Shown piece after piece: positions 36,551 to 45,235 of a stretch of DNA of 64,000 nt. Both the position numbers and the translations under genes were made by a program. How positions within the stretch are numbered: position 1 is the first letter of the stretch; every line of letters begins with the position of its first letter. This DNA is from Balneola sp. (GTDB lineage: Bacteria; Bacteroidota; Rhodothermia; Balneolales; Balneolaceae). The stretch is taken from positions 124,001 to 188,000 of the forward strand of contig JAEPPZ010000008.1 of the NCBI GenBank assembly GCA_017640785.1, given 5' to 3'. Under the pieces are notes generated by a model. It did not search any database. It was not told the origin of the DNA and saw only the letters and a program-made list of their open reading frames with translations.

Positions 36551-36994
36551 TTAATCTGTTGCTTCATTTACACTTAACCGTTCTTTTTCATCCGGTTCTA
36601 TATTTCCTTCCATAGCATCTATACTGTGAACAGCATATGGCATGATTTCCAGCCTTTCTCGTTGAATCTGATCTCCGGTTACTACACAAGTACCATAATT
36701 ACCTGTAGCAATACGATCTAACGCTACTTTAATTTTTTCGAGTTTTTCCTTCTGCTTTTCGATCAAAGTGTACTTCGTTTCTCTTTGCTCTTCCAATGAT
36801 CCTAAATTCCCTTGATGATGTGCAGATGAAGAAGCTCTGTCACCTTTATTTGCTTCAATCTCTTCCAAAGATTGCTCAAGTTCATTGATCTTGTCTTCGG
36901 CTTCTTTTTGTTCCTCAACGAGTTTGTTTTTAAAGTGATCAAGTTCCTTTTCAGTAAGTGCTGTATTGTCGACGGGAGTTTCGTTACCTGACAT
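36551..36994 (-). CDS. TraR/DksA-family protein without an intact zinc finger
   Basis: A 147-residue DksA-like protein: an N-terminal coiled coil (about 10-95) rich in E, K and Q, then the segment LDRIATGNYGTCVVTGDQI and ERLEIMPYAVHSID where DksA has its C4 zinc finger. Only one of the four zinc cysteines remains. It probably binds RNA polymerase through the secondary channel, as DksA does, without zinc. It converges with the HsdR_N gene (8-bp gap between stops). Loss of cysteines is also known in other family members. Confidence 0.87.
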   Translation of the reverse strand: MSGNETPVDNTALTEKELDHFKNKLVEEQKEAEDKINELEQSLEEIEANKGDRASSSAHHQGNLGSLEEQRETKYTLIEKQKEKLEKIKVALDRIATGNYGTCVVTGDQIQRERLEIMPYAVHSIDAMEGNIEPDEKERLSVNEATD

Positions 36995-37132
36995 AAAATC
37001 TCAATTTGTGTTATTGTTCTCTTTCTGTTCTATACATTATAACAGGCTATCCAAGCTCATCATTTCATGTTTATGATCAAGCACTTAGTCTATTCCCATT
37101 TCTATGTTATATTCAGATAAACAACTTGAATT

Positions 37133-37546
37133 ATGGCAGGATATTCAGGCACTCCCTTATTAAAAAAGCTAGGCGTTAAGCCCGGTTACAAAATTCTCTT
37201 TGTGAATGAACCCGAACATTATCAGAGTTTACTAGGCGAATTCTCGGAAGGAGTTCAGCTAGTAAGTCAAACCCACCCTGATCTGATCGACTTTATTCAT
37301 GTATTTTGTAAAACAGAAGAAGAGCTTCACAATTTGTTTCCTCCTCTTAAAGAAAAACTCGATAAAAATGGATCGATCTGGGTTTCCTGGATTAAAAAAG
37401 CATCCAAAAATTATGAAGCCACTTTTCCAGAAAATGAAGTCCGAACTTTGGGACTAAATATCGGCTTGGTAGATGTGAAGGTATGTGCCGTCGTTGAAAA
37501 CTGGAGTGGATTAAAATTTGTATACAGAATAGAAGATCGAAAATAA
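37133..37546 (+). CDS. DUF3052-family protein
   Basis: A 137-residue soluble protein of the DUF3052 family, shown by the N-terminal block MAGYSGTPLLKKLGVKPGYK and the later FVCKTEEE-like region, followed by IWVSWIKKASK. The family resembles SAM-fold remnants but no activity is known. The TAA overlaps the ATG of the alcohol dehydrogenase by one base (TAATG), so the two are translationally coupled. Confidence 0.87.
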   Translation: MAGYSGTPLLKKLGVKPGYKILFVNEPEHYQSLLGEFSEGVQLVSQTHPDLIDFIHVFCKTEEELHNLFPPLKEKLDKNGSIWVSWIKKASKNYEATFPENEVRTLGLNIGLVDVKVCAVVENWSGLKFVYRIEDRK

Positions 37547-38592
37547 TGAAAGCGATAACTTTTCAAGGCATACGATCTGTTTCACTGTCAGAAGTTTCTG
37601 ATCCGGTACTTGAGTTCCCAACTGATACAATAGTAAAAGTAGAACGAGCGGCAATTTGCGGCTCTGATATGCATGTGTATCATGGAAGAGAAACGGGGAT
37701 TGATACCGGAACTATAATGGGGCATGAATTTACCGGAACGGTTGTAGATGTTGGAGATGATGTATCAAATTTTAAAATCGGTGATCGGGTCTTATCTCCT
37801 TTTACTGTGAATTGTGGTGAGTGTTATTTTTGTGAAACAGGATTAACTGCCCGATGTTTAAAAAGTCAGTTGTACGGTTGGCGAGAAAACGGCTCCGGAC
37901 TTCATGGTGTGCATGCCGAATATGTAAGAGTTCCAATGGCAGACGCTACTCTGATTTCTCTTCCGGACGATCTCACTTGGGAGCAGGGAAATTTGCTTGC
38001 TGATATTGCCTCAACGGGATATTTCGGAGCGGAATTGGCAGAGTTAAAATCAAAAGACACCTGCGTCGTGATTGGTTGTGGTCCGGTAGGAATAATGGCT
38101 ATAAAAGCCGCTGTTTATTTCGGTTGTGAAAATATATACGCCATTGATGGAATAGAATTCAGATTAGAATTCGCTAAACAGAATAGTGCAGTTCCTGTCA
38201 ATTATCTGAAAGAAAATGTTCTAGACAAAATCCTGAAACGAACAAATGGAATTGGGGCAGACTCAGTCATTGAGGCCGTGGGAAGTAAAGCTTCTATGAA
38301 AACTGCTTTTGATGTTCTTCGTCCCGGTGGCATTTTAGCCTCTGTAGGAGTTCAAGCATTCGATCAGCTTCCTTTTTCTCCACCCGATATGTACGACAAG
38401 AACATTATTTTGAAAGCAGGACGTTGCTCTTCCCGTTTTTATGCTGAAAAACTTATCCCACTATTTCAAAATGGAGACCTTCAACTTACAGATGTGATAA
38501 CCCACACATTCGACCTTAAAGATGGGGTTGAGGCCTATCGCTTCTTTGATGAAGAAAAAGATAAATGTTTAAAGGTTTTGTTGAAGCCTTGA
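37546..38592 (+). CDS. Zinc-dependent alcohol dehydrogenase
   Basis: A 348-residue medium-chain dehydrogenase. The catalytic zinc ligands are in ICGSDMHVYHG and GHEFTGTVVDVG, the structural zinc has cysteines in CGECYFCETGLTARC, and the NAD site is VIGCGPVGIMAIKAA near residue 175. It should oxidise an alcohol or polyol with NAD+. It is cotranscribed with DUF3052. A short gap separates it from the convergent unknown exported protein. The substrate is not predictable. Confidence 0.92.
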   Translation: MKAITFQGIRSVSLSEVSDPVLEFPTDTIVKVERAAICGSDMHVYHGRETGIDTGTIMGHEFTGTVVDVGDDVSNFKIGDRVLSPFTVNCGECYFCETGLTARCLKSQLYGWRENGSGLHGVHAEYVRVPMADATLISLPDDLTWEQGNLLADIASTGYFGAELAELKSKDTCVVIGCGPVGIMAIKAAVYFGCENIYAIDGIEFRLEFAKQNSAVPVNYLKENVLDKILKRTNGIGADSVIEAVGSKASMKTAFDVLRPGGILASVGVQAFDQLPFSPPDMYDKNIILKAGRCSSRFYAEKLIPLFQNGDLQLTDVITHTFDLKDGVEAYRFFDEEKDKCLKVLLKP

Positions 38593-38603
38593 ATAAAAGC
38601 TCA

Positions 38604-39227
38604 CTAGTTCCTGATCGTCCCTATCATTGCTGTGCTTTCTACAAAGGCAAGCTGCTCTACTTTATCCATCAATAATGGCTCGTTTCCGGGCTCTGCTTTC
38701 AAGGTCACTGTTCTGGGTTGATCTGAGATAATTTTATAAGCCACATCTCTGAATTCTCCCATCAATTTCTTCAACTCTTTTTTATTGATGGAATAATCAA
38801 ATTCAACAAAATAAGTTTCAACCGGGGCGTTTTCATTTAAAATCTGCTCTTTTTGTTCTTCTGAAAGCGACGTCCCTTCTAATAATCTCTCAAGCTTCAA
38901 AGCCTCGTTCTTTGATGACCCGAAATAAAATGCAGTTACATTTTTATGATTACTCAGCTTTTCCACACTCTCATCAGATGGTGAATTTACAATTGAGATC
39001 ACCATTGGTTTGATGTACTCATCCAGAACAGAGATTTCCAGCTTTCTAAACTGATCACGGATAAATCCCGGAGAAACAGTATCAGACAAATACGCTACAA
39101 ACATTCCCTCAACAAATGTATATCCGCCATTCTGAGCATCTTCAATTGAACTGTCATCTACTACTTGTGCACTCACAATAGTGGAGAAACAAAAAACTAA
39201 AATCAATGTGGTTAGTGACCGTACCAT
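38604..39227 (-). CDS. Unknown exported protein
   Basis: A 207-residue exported protein (signal MVRSLTTLILVFCFS, cleavage after VSAQ) that I do not recognise. It is mostly helical and charged, without a membrane segment or cysteine pair, and is probably periplasmic. It converges with the alcohol dehydrogenase (11-bp gap) and lies opposite prfC. No function is offered. Confidence 0.65.
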   Translation of the reverse strand: MVRSLTTLILVFCFSTIVSAQVVDDSSIEDAQNGGYTFVEGMFVAYLSDTVSPGFIRDQFRKLEISVLDEYIKPMVISIVNSPSDESVEKLSNHKNVTAFYFGSSKNEALKLERLLEGTSLSEEQKEQILNENAPVETYFVEFDYSINKKELKKLMGEFRDVAYKIISDQPRTVTLKAEPGNEPLLMDKVEQLAFVESTAMIGTIRN

Positions 39228-39326
39228 AATCCATTGTATTTATTATAACTTAAATAATCAACAATAGAATAGGTAAAAAAGTCTATTAAACCTTATTTTT
39301 AAGAAATTAAAGCAAAAGAACATTTC

Positions 39327-40937
39327 ATGTCATCAACGGCAACTGCCGATTCTCCTATTCTTAAAGAAGCAAAGAGAAGACGTACATTCGCAATTATTTC
39401 TCACCCGGATGCGGGTAAAACAACACTCACAGAAAAGCTGCTACTCTATGGTGGAGCTATTCATGAAGCGGGTTCAGTTCGTGCCCGTAAAGCATCGCAT
39501 CACGCTGCATCAGATTGGATGGCCATAGAAAAAGAGCGTGGAATCTCGGTGACCTCTTCCGTTATGCGTTTCGAAAAAGATGGCATCAAGTACAACCTTC
39601 TGGATACTCCCGGTCACAAGGATTTTTCTGAAGATACACTGCGTACCCTCGTTGCAGCTGATTGTGGATTGATGGTAATTGACGTTGCAAAAGGAGTTGA
39701 GGAACAAACTGAAAAGCTGTTTGAAGTCTGTAAGCTTCGTGAAGTTCCCGTAATCACATTTGTGAACAAGTGTGACCGTCCCGGTATGGATCCGCTGGAA
39801 GTTTTAAGTAATGTGGAATCCAAACTTGGAATTGAAGCCGTTCCTGCAAGTTGGCCGATGGGCTACGGACAAAAATTTCAAGGGATCTATGACGTGATCG
39901 GTGGACAAGTTCATGTATATGAAAAAGCTGATCACGGAACAAAGAAAGCCATAACAGAGTCAATGTCGGTAGAAGATGCGCTCGCACAAAGCAATCTTTC
40001 GGATGTAGAAAAAGACGCTTTCCGTGAAGAAGTGATGCTTATCGAAGACATGTATCCGAATATGGATAAAGAACTTTACAGCACCGGAAAAGTTACTCCG
40101 GTTTTCTTTGGTTCAGCGTTGAATAATTTCGGGTTGGATGTGTTTCTTAACTATTTCCATCGACTTGCTCCTTCTCCTCAAATGTATGAACAAGCTGAGG
40201 GTGGAGAGCGCTCTATTGATGATGCATTTTCAGGATTTATTTTTAAGATGCAGGCAAATATGAATCCGGGTCACCGCGATTGCGCGGCTTTTATTCGGGT
40301 TGCATCAGGAAAATTTCAGCGTGGGCAAAATGTTGTTATCTCTCATACCGGTAAGAAAATTAAAATGGCAACTCCTCATACTTTGATGGGTGACGAACGC
40401 CAGCTTATGGAAGAAGCCTATCCCGGAGATATTGTTTCTATTTTCAATCCCGGTGATTTCAGAATCGGAACAACTATTTATGAAAAAAATGACGTTCGCT
40501 TTGATGTAATTCCATTGTTCACCCCCGAACATTTCCAAAAAGTAGCTACTAAAGATCCGTTCAAAAGAAAACAGCTTCGCGAAGGTTTGCAACAACTTTC
40601 AGAAGAGGGCGTGGTCCATGTATTTGAAGTGCCAAATGGAGTTGGAAACGAGCTATTATTAGGAACTGTTGGGGTGTTGCAATTTGAAGTTGTGGAGCAC
40701 CGAATGCTGGAAGAATACAGTGTTGAACTTGTCAAAACTCCTGTTTCTTACTATTGCGCAAGATGGTTACCAAATGATGAGCCTGAGGTGATTAAAAAAC
40801 TGGAATCCAGTTATTCAACGCACGTAACCAAGGACATGGAAGAAAATCCGATCGTGCTATTCGAGTCCATGTATGCGCTTAATCAGGCTGAAGAAAAGGT
40901 GGGAGCTCAGCATTTATTTAAATTCAAGCAAGGCTAG
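39327..40937 (+). CDS. prfC: Peptide chain release factor 3
   Basis: A 536-residue translational GTPase that recycles RF1/RF2 from the ribosome after peptide release. The G1 motif is IISHPDAGKTTLTEKLL, G2/G3 are seen as GISVTSS and LLDTPGHKDFSED, and G4 is in FVNKCDRPG. The length matches RF3 and not EF-G. It is a single gene between a short upstream gap and a repeat-rich downstream gap. Confidence 0.97.
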   Translation: MSSTATADSPILKEAKRRRTFAIISHPDAGKTTLTEKLLLYGGAIHEAGSVRARKASHHAASDWMAIEKERGISVTSSVMRFEKDGIKYNLLDTPGHKDFSEDTLRTLVAADCGLMVIDVAKGVEEQTEKLFEVCKLREVPVITFVNKCDRPGMDPLEVLSNVESKLGIEAVPASWPMGYGQKFQGIYDVIGGQVHVYEKADHGTKKAITESMSVEDALAQSNLSDVEKDAFREEVMLIEDMYPNMDKELYSTGKVTPVFFGSALNNFGLDVFLNYFHRLAPSPQMYEQAEGGERSIDDAFSGFIFKMQANMNPGHRDCAAFIRVASGKFQRGQNVVISHTGKKIKMATPHTLMGDERQLMEEAYPGDIVSIFNPGDFRIGTTIYEKNDVRFDVIPLFTPEHFQKVATKDPFKRKQLREGLQQLSEEGVVHVFEVPNGVGNELLLGTVGVLQFEVVEHRMLEEYSVELVKTPVSYYCARWLPNDEPEVIKKLESSYSTHVTKDMEENPIVLFESMYALNQAEEKVGAQHLFKFKQG

Positions 40938-40939
40938 AT

Positions 40940-41023
40940 CAATAACCAATACTCAATTTCCATTAACCAACATTCAATTTCTAACTTGGATATTGGAACT
41001 TGAGTGTTGAATGTTGGTTATTG
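40940..41023. repeat. Palindromic/tandem interspersed repeat
   Basis: The gap between prfC and the convergent metzincin gene holds two imperfect tandem copies of a roughly 22-bp AACCAAnAnTCAATTTC unit on the plus strand (40943-40985) and an inverted copy at 41000-41023 (TTGAGTGTTGAATGTTGGTT). The whole 84 bp can fold back on itself. It may also end transcripts from both sides but has no T tract. Confidence 0.6.
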
Positions 41024-41024
41024 C

Positions 41025-41783
41025 TCACTTTCCTCCATTAGCTTGCAGATCCTGAATGCATTGGGAATCCAACTCCGGTACATTTCCGCCCATTAGGTTG
41101 TTTACAAAATCTGACGTACGAACCGCGAAGTACATTAAACATGTATCCACATCACAATGAGCTCCATTGGCTTCATCCTGATGATCTTGTACCGTAGGGG
41201 TTCCATTTCCTACTAAGCCAAGAATATGCCCAAACTCGTGTTGGAGCACCGTTGTTTCAACAGTTTCTCTGCTCGGCTGACTGAATCCTCCTGAATTATT
41301 TGCAATAGTACCACCCAGCAAAGCCATGGATGTATTGAAATATGCAAATCCCAATACATTTTCCTGCTCAAATTGCCCATCAAGAATTAAAAAATAGGCC
41401 GCTATAGTGCTCCCTTCTGTATAAGTGTTTCTATGTTCTTTTTCGATATCATAAGCCTCTTGAGGGGAGTAAGGAGAATTTCCGGGCGAGGGAATTTCAT
41501 CATCCAGCGAAATAGAAATAGTGGTTTTATTAAGTCGATCTTGAAGAAACGACCTCAAATTATTCAGCGCGGTTTGGGTCGGCTGAAATCCTTCAACGTA
41601 ATCTATTTCTATAATAAGTGAGTTGTAGTTACTGCTCGATAGAAAGTCGTTAGCGGAATCCCCAACATCTTGTGTGCTGGAAAAATTACTCCCGTTTCCA
41701 TCATTTCCATTGTTACTACTACACCCTAAAAAAAGCATAGAAATTAAAAGTACTGCCCCAAAAAGTGTTTTAAAATTGTACAT
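41025..41783 (-). CDS. Metzincin-like zinc metalloprotease lipoprotein
   Basis: A 252-residue lipoprotein (signal ending SMLFLGCSS). A glycine/asparagine/serine spacer follows. The zinc motif is HEFGHILGLVGNG near residue 180; the third ligand expected at the eleventh place is glycine, but a downstream histidine/cysteine block (AHCDVDTCLMYFAV) resembles archaemetzincin and may supply it along with a Met-turn. It is probably a surface or periplasmic protease. It converges with prfC across the palindromic repeat. Activity is not certain because of the ligand change. Confidence 0.78.
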   Translation of the reverse strand: MYNFKTLFGAVLLISMLFLGCSSNNGNDGNGSNFSSTQDVGDSANDFLSSSNYNSLIIEIDYVEGFQPTQTALNNLRSFLQDRLNKTTISISLDDEIPSPGNSPYSPQEAYDIEKEHRNTYTEGSTIAAYFLILDGQFEQENVLGFAYFNTSMALLGGTIANNSGGFSQPSRETVETTVLQHEFGHILGLVGNGTPTVQDHQDEANGAHCDVDTCLMYFAVRTSDFVNNLMGGNVPELDSQCIQDLQANGGK

Positions 41784-41927
41784 AATGGCTTAAATCGTTG
41801 TAAAGGTATTTTGTTCCATAATTGTAATCATGTAACCAATTTGTAAAGATCTTCATTTCCCCTTTATAAGCTGCTATAAAGTCCATAGTTTAAGGTTCGC
41901 AAAAAAATTAATGCATCTATATTAAAA

Positions 41928-42419
41928 TTGATTACCGAAACTAAGGTTTCCGAGCAAGTAAAAATTATTAAAGCCGATCTTGATAACCCTAAACATGCTG
42001 CTGATATTGTAAATATCGTAGATTTGTTTGCCAAAGATCCCATGGGTCAGGATGAGCCGCTCAGCGAAGAAGTAAGAGTTGATATGATCGCTGAGATGAA
42101 GAAAATCCCTACTACAATGACTTATATGGCATATCATGAGGAAAAAGTACTTGGGATCGTGACCTGCTTTATTGGTTATTCAACCTTTACAGCCAGCAAA
42201 ACTTTCAAAATTCATGACGTAGCCGTTCACCCTGATGCAAGAGGAATGGGAGTTGGAACAAAACTTCTTGACGCCGTTCATGACGAAGCAGAAAAAATGG
42301 GATGTTCCAAAATCACACTCGAAGTTCGGGAAGATAATCCCGCACAGAATCTCTACGAAAGAGAAGGATTTGAGTACGGCGAACCGAAATGGTGGTTCAT
42401 GACGAAGGAATTGGATTAA
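41928..42419 (+). CDS. GNAT-family N-acetyltransferase
   Basis: A 163-residue GNAT protein. The acetyl-CoA site is in VAVHPDARGMGVGTKLL and the C-terminal motif is NLYEREGFEYGE. It transfers an acetyl group from acetyl-CoA to an unknown amine. The start is a TTG, as the nearest upstream ATG (41911) is out of frame. Its stop overlaps the convergent mltB stop by 2 bp, so the two transcripts overlap at their ends. Confidence 0.87.
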   Translation: MITETKVSEQVKIIKADLDNPKHAADIVNIVDLFAKDPMGQDEPLSEEVRVDMIAEMKKIPTTMTYMAYHEEKVLGIVTCFIGYSTFTASKTFKIHDVAVHPDARGMGVGTKLLDAVHDEAEKMGCSKITLEVREDNPAQNLYEREGFEYGEPKWWFMTKELD

Positions 42420-43195
42420 GGATTTTTAGTCACTTCTTTCGCATCTTCAGCCAAACCAAGTACAGCCTGCTTGTATAATTCGCTGTTATTATATCTGAGA
42501 ATTGCATCTTCTACACTTCCGGTTATTTCCTTAAAATGAGCCAGGTATTTACCGACTGAATAAATATTATTGCTCATGTTGTAAAGATCATCTCCAACAA
42601 ACCAGCGGTTTAGCGACCAGGGAATAAACTGTGCATATGACATTGCTCCGGCATAACTGGATTTAAGAGCCAAAATATCTACTTCTCTTTTATTTGCCCA
42701 CTCAATTAGCTCTTCTAACTGAGCAAGAGCAAATTTAACCCGGTGTCCTTCTTTGATCATAGATACATAGGCGTTAAAAGGATTGTACTTCCCTTCGTAC
42801 TTACCAAATTCAGATTCCACTCCTAGTACCCCAATGATCACTTCTTTGGGAATACCGTATTCTTTTTCTGCCTTTGCCAGATCTTCTTTATGCAATTGGT
42901 AAAAGGTAGCGATCTTGTTTTTCTTATTGTCATAACCCAACACTTTCTGATACTTTTCGAAACTGTCGATCTTGACCTCAGCAGAACGGGTGAATTTTTT
43001 AGTGATTCCGTTGATCAATTTAAATCTGGAATCTTCAAAATAAGGTCGGATGTCTACTCCTTTTTTCTCGAAGTGCTCTATCAATTTTGCTTTGTATTCC
43101 TCATCAGGGTTGCTCGCTGCATTTGCAACCGCATTCCATCCAAAAACAATTAACAGGAGCGCAAAAACTCCCTTCTTTAAATCTGATCCTATCAT
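42416..43195 (-). CDS. mltB: Lytic murein transglycosylase B-like protein
   Basis: A 259-residue exported transglycosylase of the MltB family (SLT_2). A signal peptide near the N-terminus (LKKGVFALLLIVFGWNAV) is cleaved around ANAAS. The catalytic glutamate is in IIGVLGVESEFGKY, followed by YNPFNAYVSM and SYAQFIPWSLNRW. It cleaves glycan strands to 1,6-anhydromuramic acid products. Shorter than E. coli MltB (361 residues), it lacks part of the N-terminal region. It is convergent with the GNAT gene. Confidence 0.86.
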   Translation of the reverse strand: MIGSDLKKGVFALLLIVFGWNAVANAASNPDEEYKAKLIEHFEKKGVDIRPYFEDSRFKLINGITKKFTRSAEVKIDSFEKYQKVLGYDNKKNKIATFYQLHKEDLAKAEKEYGIPKEVIIGVLGVESEFGKYEGKYNPFNAYVSMIKEGHRVKFALAQLEELIEWANKREVDILALKSSYAGAMSYAQFIPWSLNRWFVGDDLYNMSNNIYSVGKYLAHFKEITGSVEDAILRYNNSELYKQAVLGLAEDAKEVTKNP

Positions 43196-43500
43196 ATTAT
43201 TGTACCGTCCTGATCTGTAAAATGATTTCCTGATTATAATAAAACTGAATCGAAGTAGAAATAGTATTTTGTGAAAGGTTGTATCAGTTTTAAAACAATG
43301 ATTCTTACAAACTCGAACTTCAATACAAAATCCCTTATCTTTTGAGTCTTGGCGAATTTGCTAATTCTACTCTTAAACCGGATTCAGAAATTAGTGATAC
43401 GCCACAGAAACACGAAAGCACAAAAATGTGTTTTCTTTCGTGATTTTGTGCTCTAGTGGCAGAATCATCTGAATCTTGAAAAAACTATTAAAAGGAAATC
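43196..43500. other. 305-bp intergenic region before lpdA
   Basis: No gene is seen in this stretch between the divergent mltB and lpdA genes. It contains the long palindromic element at 43381-43475 and must hold both promoters. A word TATCTTTTG at about 43336 resembles a -7 box with one extra base, but it is far from lpdA. Confidence 0.6.
43381..43475. repeat. Palindromic interspersed repeat before lpdA
   Basis: Outer arms GATTCAGA (43381-43388) and TCTGAATC (43468-43475) match, as do GCCAC (43401-43405) and GTGGC (43456-43460); inside are CACGAAAG (43411-43418) with CTTTCGTG (43435-43442) and AGCACAAAA words on both strands. The pairs do not all nest, so this looks like two inverted copies of one roughly 40-bp unit rather than a simple hairpin. 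Confidence 0.6.
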
Positions 43501-44919
43501 ATGGCAAAAGAATTTGATGTATGTGTAATCGGGTCGGGACCCGGCGGATATGTAGCTGCAATCCGTGCATCACAACTTGGTTTTAAAACCGCAATCGTAG
43601 AAAAAAGACACCTTGGTGGTGTTTGTTTAAATATCGGATGTATTCCAACTAAAGCGTTACTTCGCTCTGCAGAAGTTATGGAATCTATTCAGCATGCCGA
43701 TGATTATGGAATTTCTGTAAAAGATGTGAAAGCTGATTTCGGCGCTATGGTTAAAAGAAGCCGTGGTGTTGCCAATAAAATGAGCAAAGGTGTTCAGTTC
43801 TTGATGAAAGCGAACAAGATCGATGTTTTCATGGGAACAGGTGTTTTCAAGTCAAAATCAGAGCTTGCTGTTAATGACGAAAAAGGGAAAGAAACTGAGA
43901 GTATCAAAGCCAAGCATTTTATAATTGCTACAGGCGCTCGTCCGCGTCAACTTCCTAATCTGGAGATCGACGGCGAAATGATCATCGATTCTGAAAAGGC
44001 GATGACCATGGAAAAGCAGCCAAAGAAAATGGTGATCATCGGTGCAGGTGCAATTGGTGTTGAGTTCGCTTACTTCTACCATACTTTAGGAACAGAAGTA
44101 ACGATCGTTGAGCTTCAAAAAACTTTGGTTCCTGTTGAAGATCAGGACGTTGGAAAAGAGCTTGGTAAGATCTACAAGAAAAAAGGCATGAACCTGATGC
44201 TGGAAAGCACAGTAGAAAAAGTTGAGAAAAAAGGTTCCGGCGTTAAAGTGACTGTTAAAACCAAGAAAGGCGAGGAAGTGATCGAAGCTGATGTTGTTCT
44301 TTCTGCAGTTGGTGTAACAGGAAACGTTGAAGGTCTTGGCCTTGAAGATATCGGCGTAAAAGTTGAAAGAGGCGCTATTGTTGTAGATAAATCAAATTAC
44401 TCAACCAGTGTTGATGGTATTTATGCAATTGGTGATATCATCGGTGCTCCTTGGTTGGCTCACAAAGCTTCGCATGAAGCAGTTGTACTTGCTGAACAAT
44501 TAGCAGGTAAAAATCCTAAGCCAATCAATTATGGAAACATTCCGGGCTGTACATATTGCGAGCCTCAGGTTGCTTCTGTTGGATTGACTGAAGCCGCTGC
44601 CAAAGAAGAAGGCTATGATGTTAAAGTCGGGAAATTCCCATTATCAGCAAGTGGTAAAGCTACCGCACTTGGACATGAAGAAGGCTTCGTTAAAGTTGTA
44701 TTTGATGCTAAATACGGCGAATGGTTAGGCCTTCATATGATCGGATTCGGTGTAACTGAAATGGTTGCTGAAGCTGTTGTTGCACGTGATCTGGAAACTA
44801 CCGGACATGAGATTATCAACGCTGTTCACCCACACCCGACATTATCTGAAGCGGTAATGGAAGCTGTAGCGGAAGCGTATAACGAAGGTGTTCACTTAGG
44901 AACTCCGGTTAAGAAATAG
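43501..44919 (+). CDS. lpdA: Dihydrolipoyl dehydrogenase (E3)
   Basis: A 472-residue flavoprotein that reoxidises dihydrolipoyl groups of the 2-oxoacid dehydrogenase and glycine cleavage complexes with NAD+. The FAD motif is IGSGPGGYVAAIRA, the redox disulfide is in GGVCLNIGCIPTKALL, the NAD site is VIIGAGAIGVEFA, and the catalytic histidine pair is in AVHPHPTLSEAV. The AGGAAATC just before the ATG is a weak ribosome site. A strong terminator follows at 44994-45026. The lipoate genes lie downstream. Confidence 0.97.
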   Translation: MAKEFDVCVIGSGPGGYVAAIRASQLGFKTAIVEKRHLGGVCLNIGCIPTKALLRSAEVMESIQHADDYGISVKDVKADFGAMVKRSRGVANKMSKGVQFLMKANKIDVFMGTGVFKSKSELAVNDEKGKETESIKAKHFIIATGARPRQLPNLEIDGEMIIDSEKAMTMEKQPKKMVIIGAGAIGVEFAYFYHTLGTEVTIVELQKTLVPVEDQDVGKELGKIYKKKGMNLMLESTVEKVEKKGSGVKVTVKTKKGEEVIEADVVLSAVGVTGNVEGLGLEDIGVKVERGAIVVDKSNYSTSVDGIYAIGDIIGAPWLAHKASHEAVVLAEQLAGKNPKPINYGNIPGCTYCEPQVASVGLTEAAAKEEGYDVKVGKFPLSASGKATALGHEEGFVKVVFDAKYGEWLGLHMIGFGVTEMVAEAVVARDLETTGHEIINAVHPHPTLSEAVMEAVAEAYNEGVHLGTPVKK

Positions 44920-44993
44920 GATCACTGATGTGCTGATTATTTATCAGCGCCTCTATCATTTCAACCAGATGGAGAAATGACAAATAAATATTG

Positions 44994-45026
44994 CAAATGG
45001 CTCCCTTGTGGAGCCATTTGTTTTTT
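44994..45026 (+). terminator. Rho-independent terminator of lpdA
   Basis: Perfect 11-bp arms CAAATGGCTCC (44994-45004) and GGAGCCATTTG (45010-45020) with a 5-base loop and six T at 45021-45026. A textbook terminator 75 bp after the lpdA stop. Confidence 0.92.
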
Positions 45027-45032
45027 CTGACA

Positions 45033-45164
45033 AGTCACTCAGAGTGTAATCAACGTAGCTTTGCGGAGTTGATGGAACGAAGAGTCTGCACAAACGAAGT
45101 AATTGCTCTAATTTTGCCAAACTCTCTGAAGTGCAGATTCATCGGGAGTACCCTCTGAATGACT
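45033..45164. repeat. Palindromic interspersed repeat between lpdA and lipB
   Basis: Arms AGTCACTCAGAG (45033-45044) and CTCTGAATGACT (45153-45164) pair with one mismatch, and inner arms GAGTCTGCAC (45082-45091) and GTGCAGATTC (45131-45140) pair with one mismatch. The 132-bp element folds into a long interrupted stem. It resembles palindromic intergenic repeats known from other Bacteroidota. Confidence 0.65.
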
Positions 45165-45235
45165 CATAGATAAATAGCTGCTCTAAATCTGACTAAGCAT
45201 TAATATTCTGAACAAATCTCTATACCTTTCATTCA

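Larger units (their letters stand above)
44920..45235. other. 316-bp intergenic region between lpdA and lipB
   Basis: No gene is seen. It holds the lpdA terminator (44994-45026) and a long palindromic element (45033-45164). The bases around 44945-44985 include CATTTCAACCAGATGGAGAAATGA, which may be a worn copy of the repeat at 45976-46066. Confidence 0.6.

Noticed and set aside
40940..41023. Tandem 22-bp units as a possible short CRISPR array
   Set aside because: Only two direct copies, no spacers of constant length and no cas genes.
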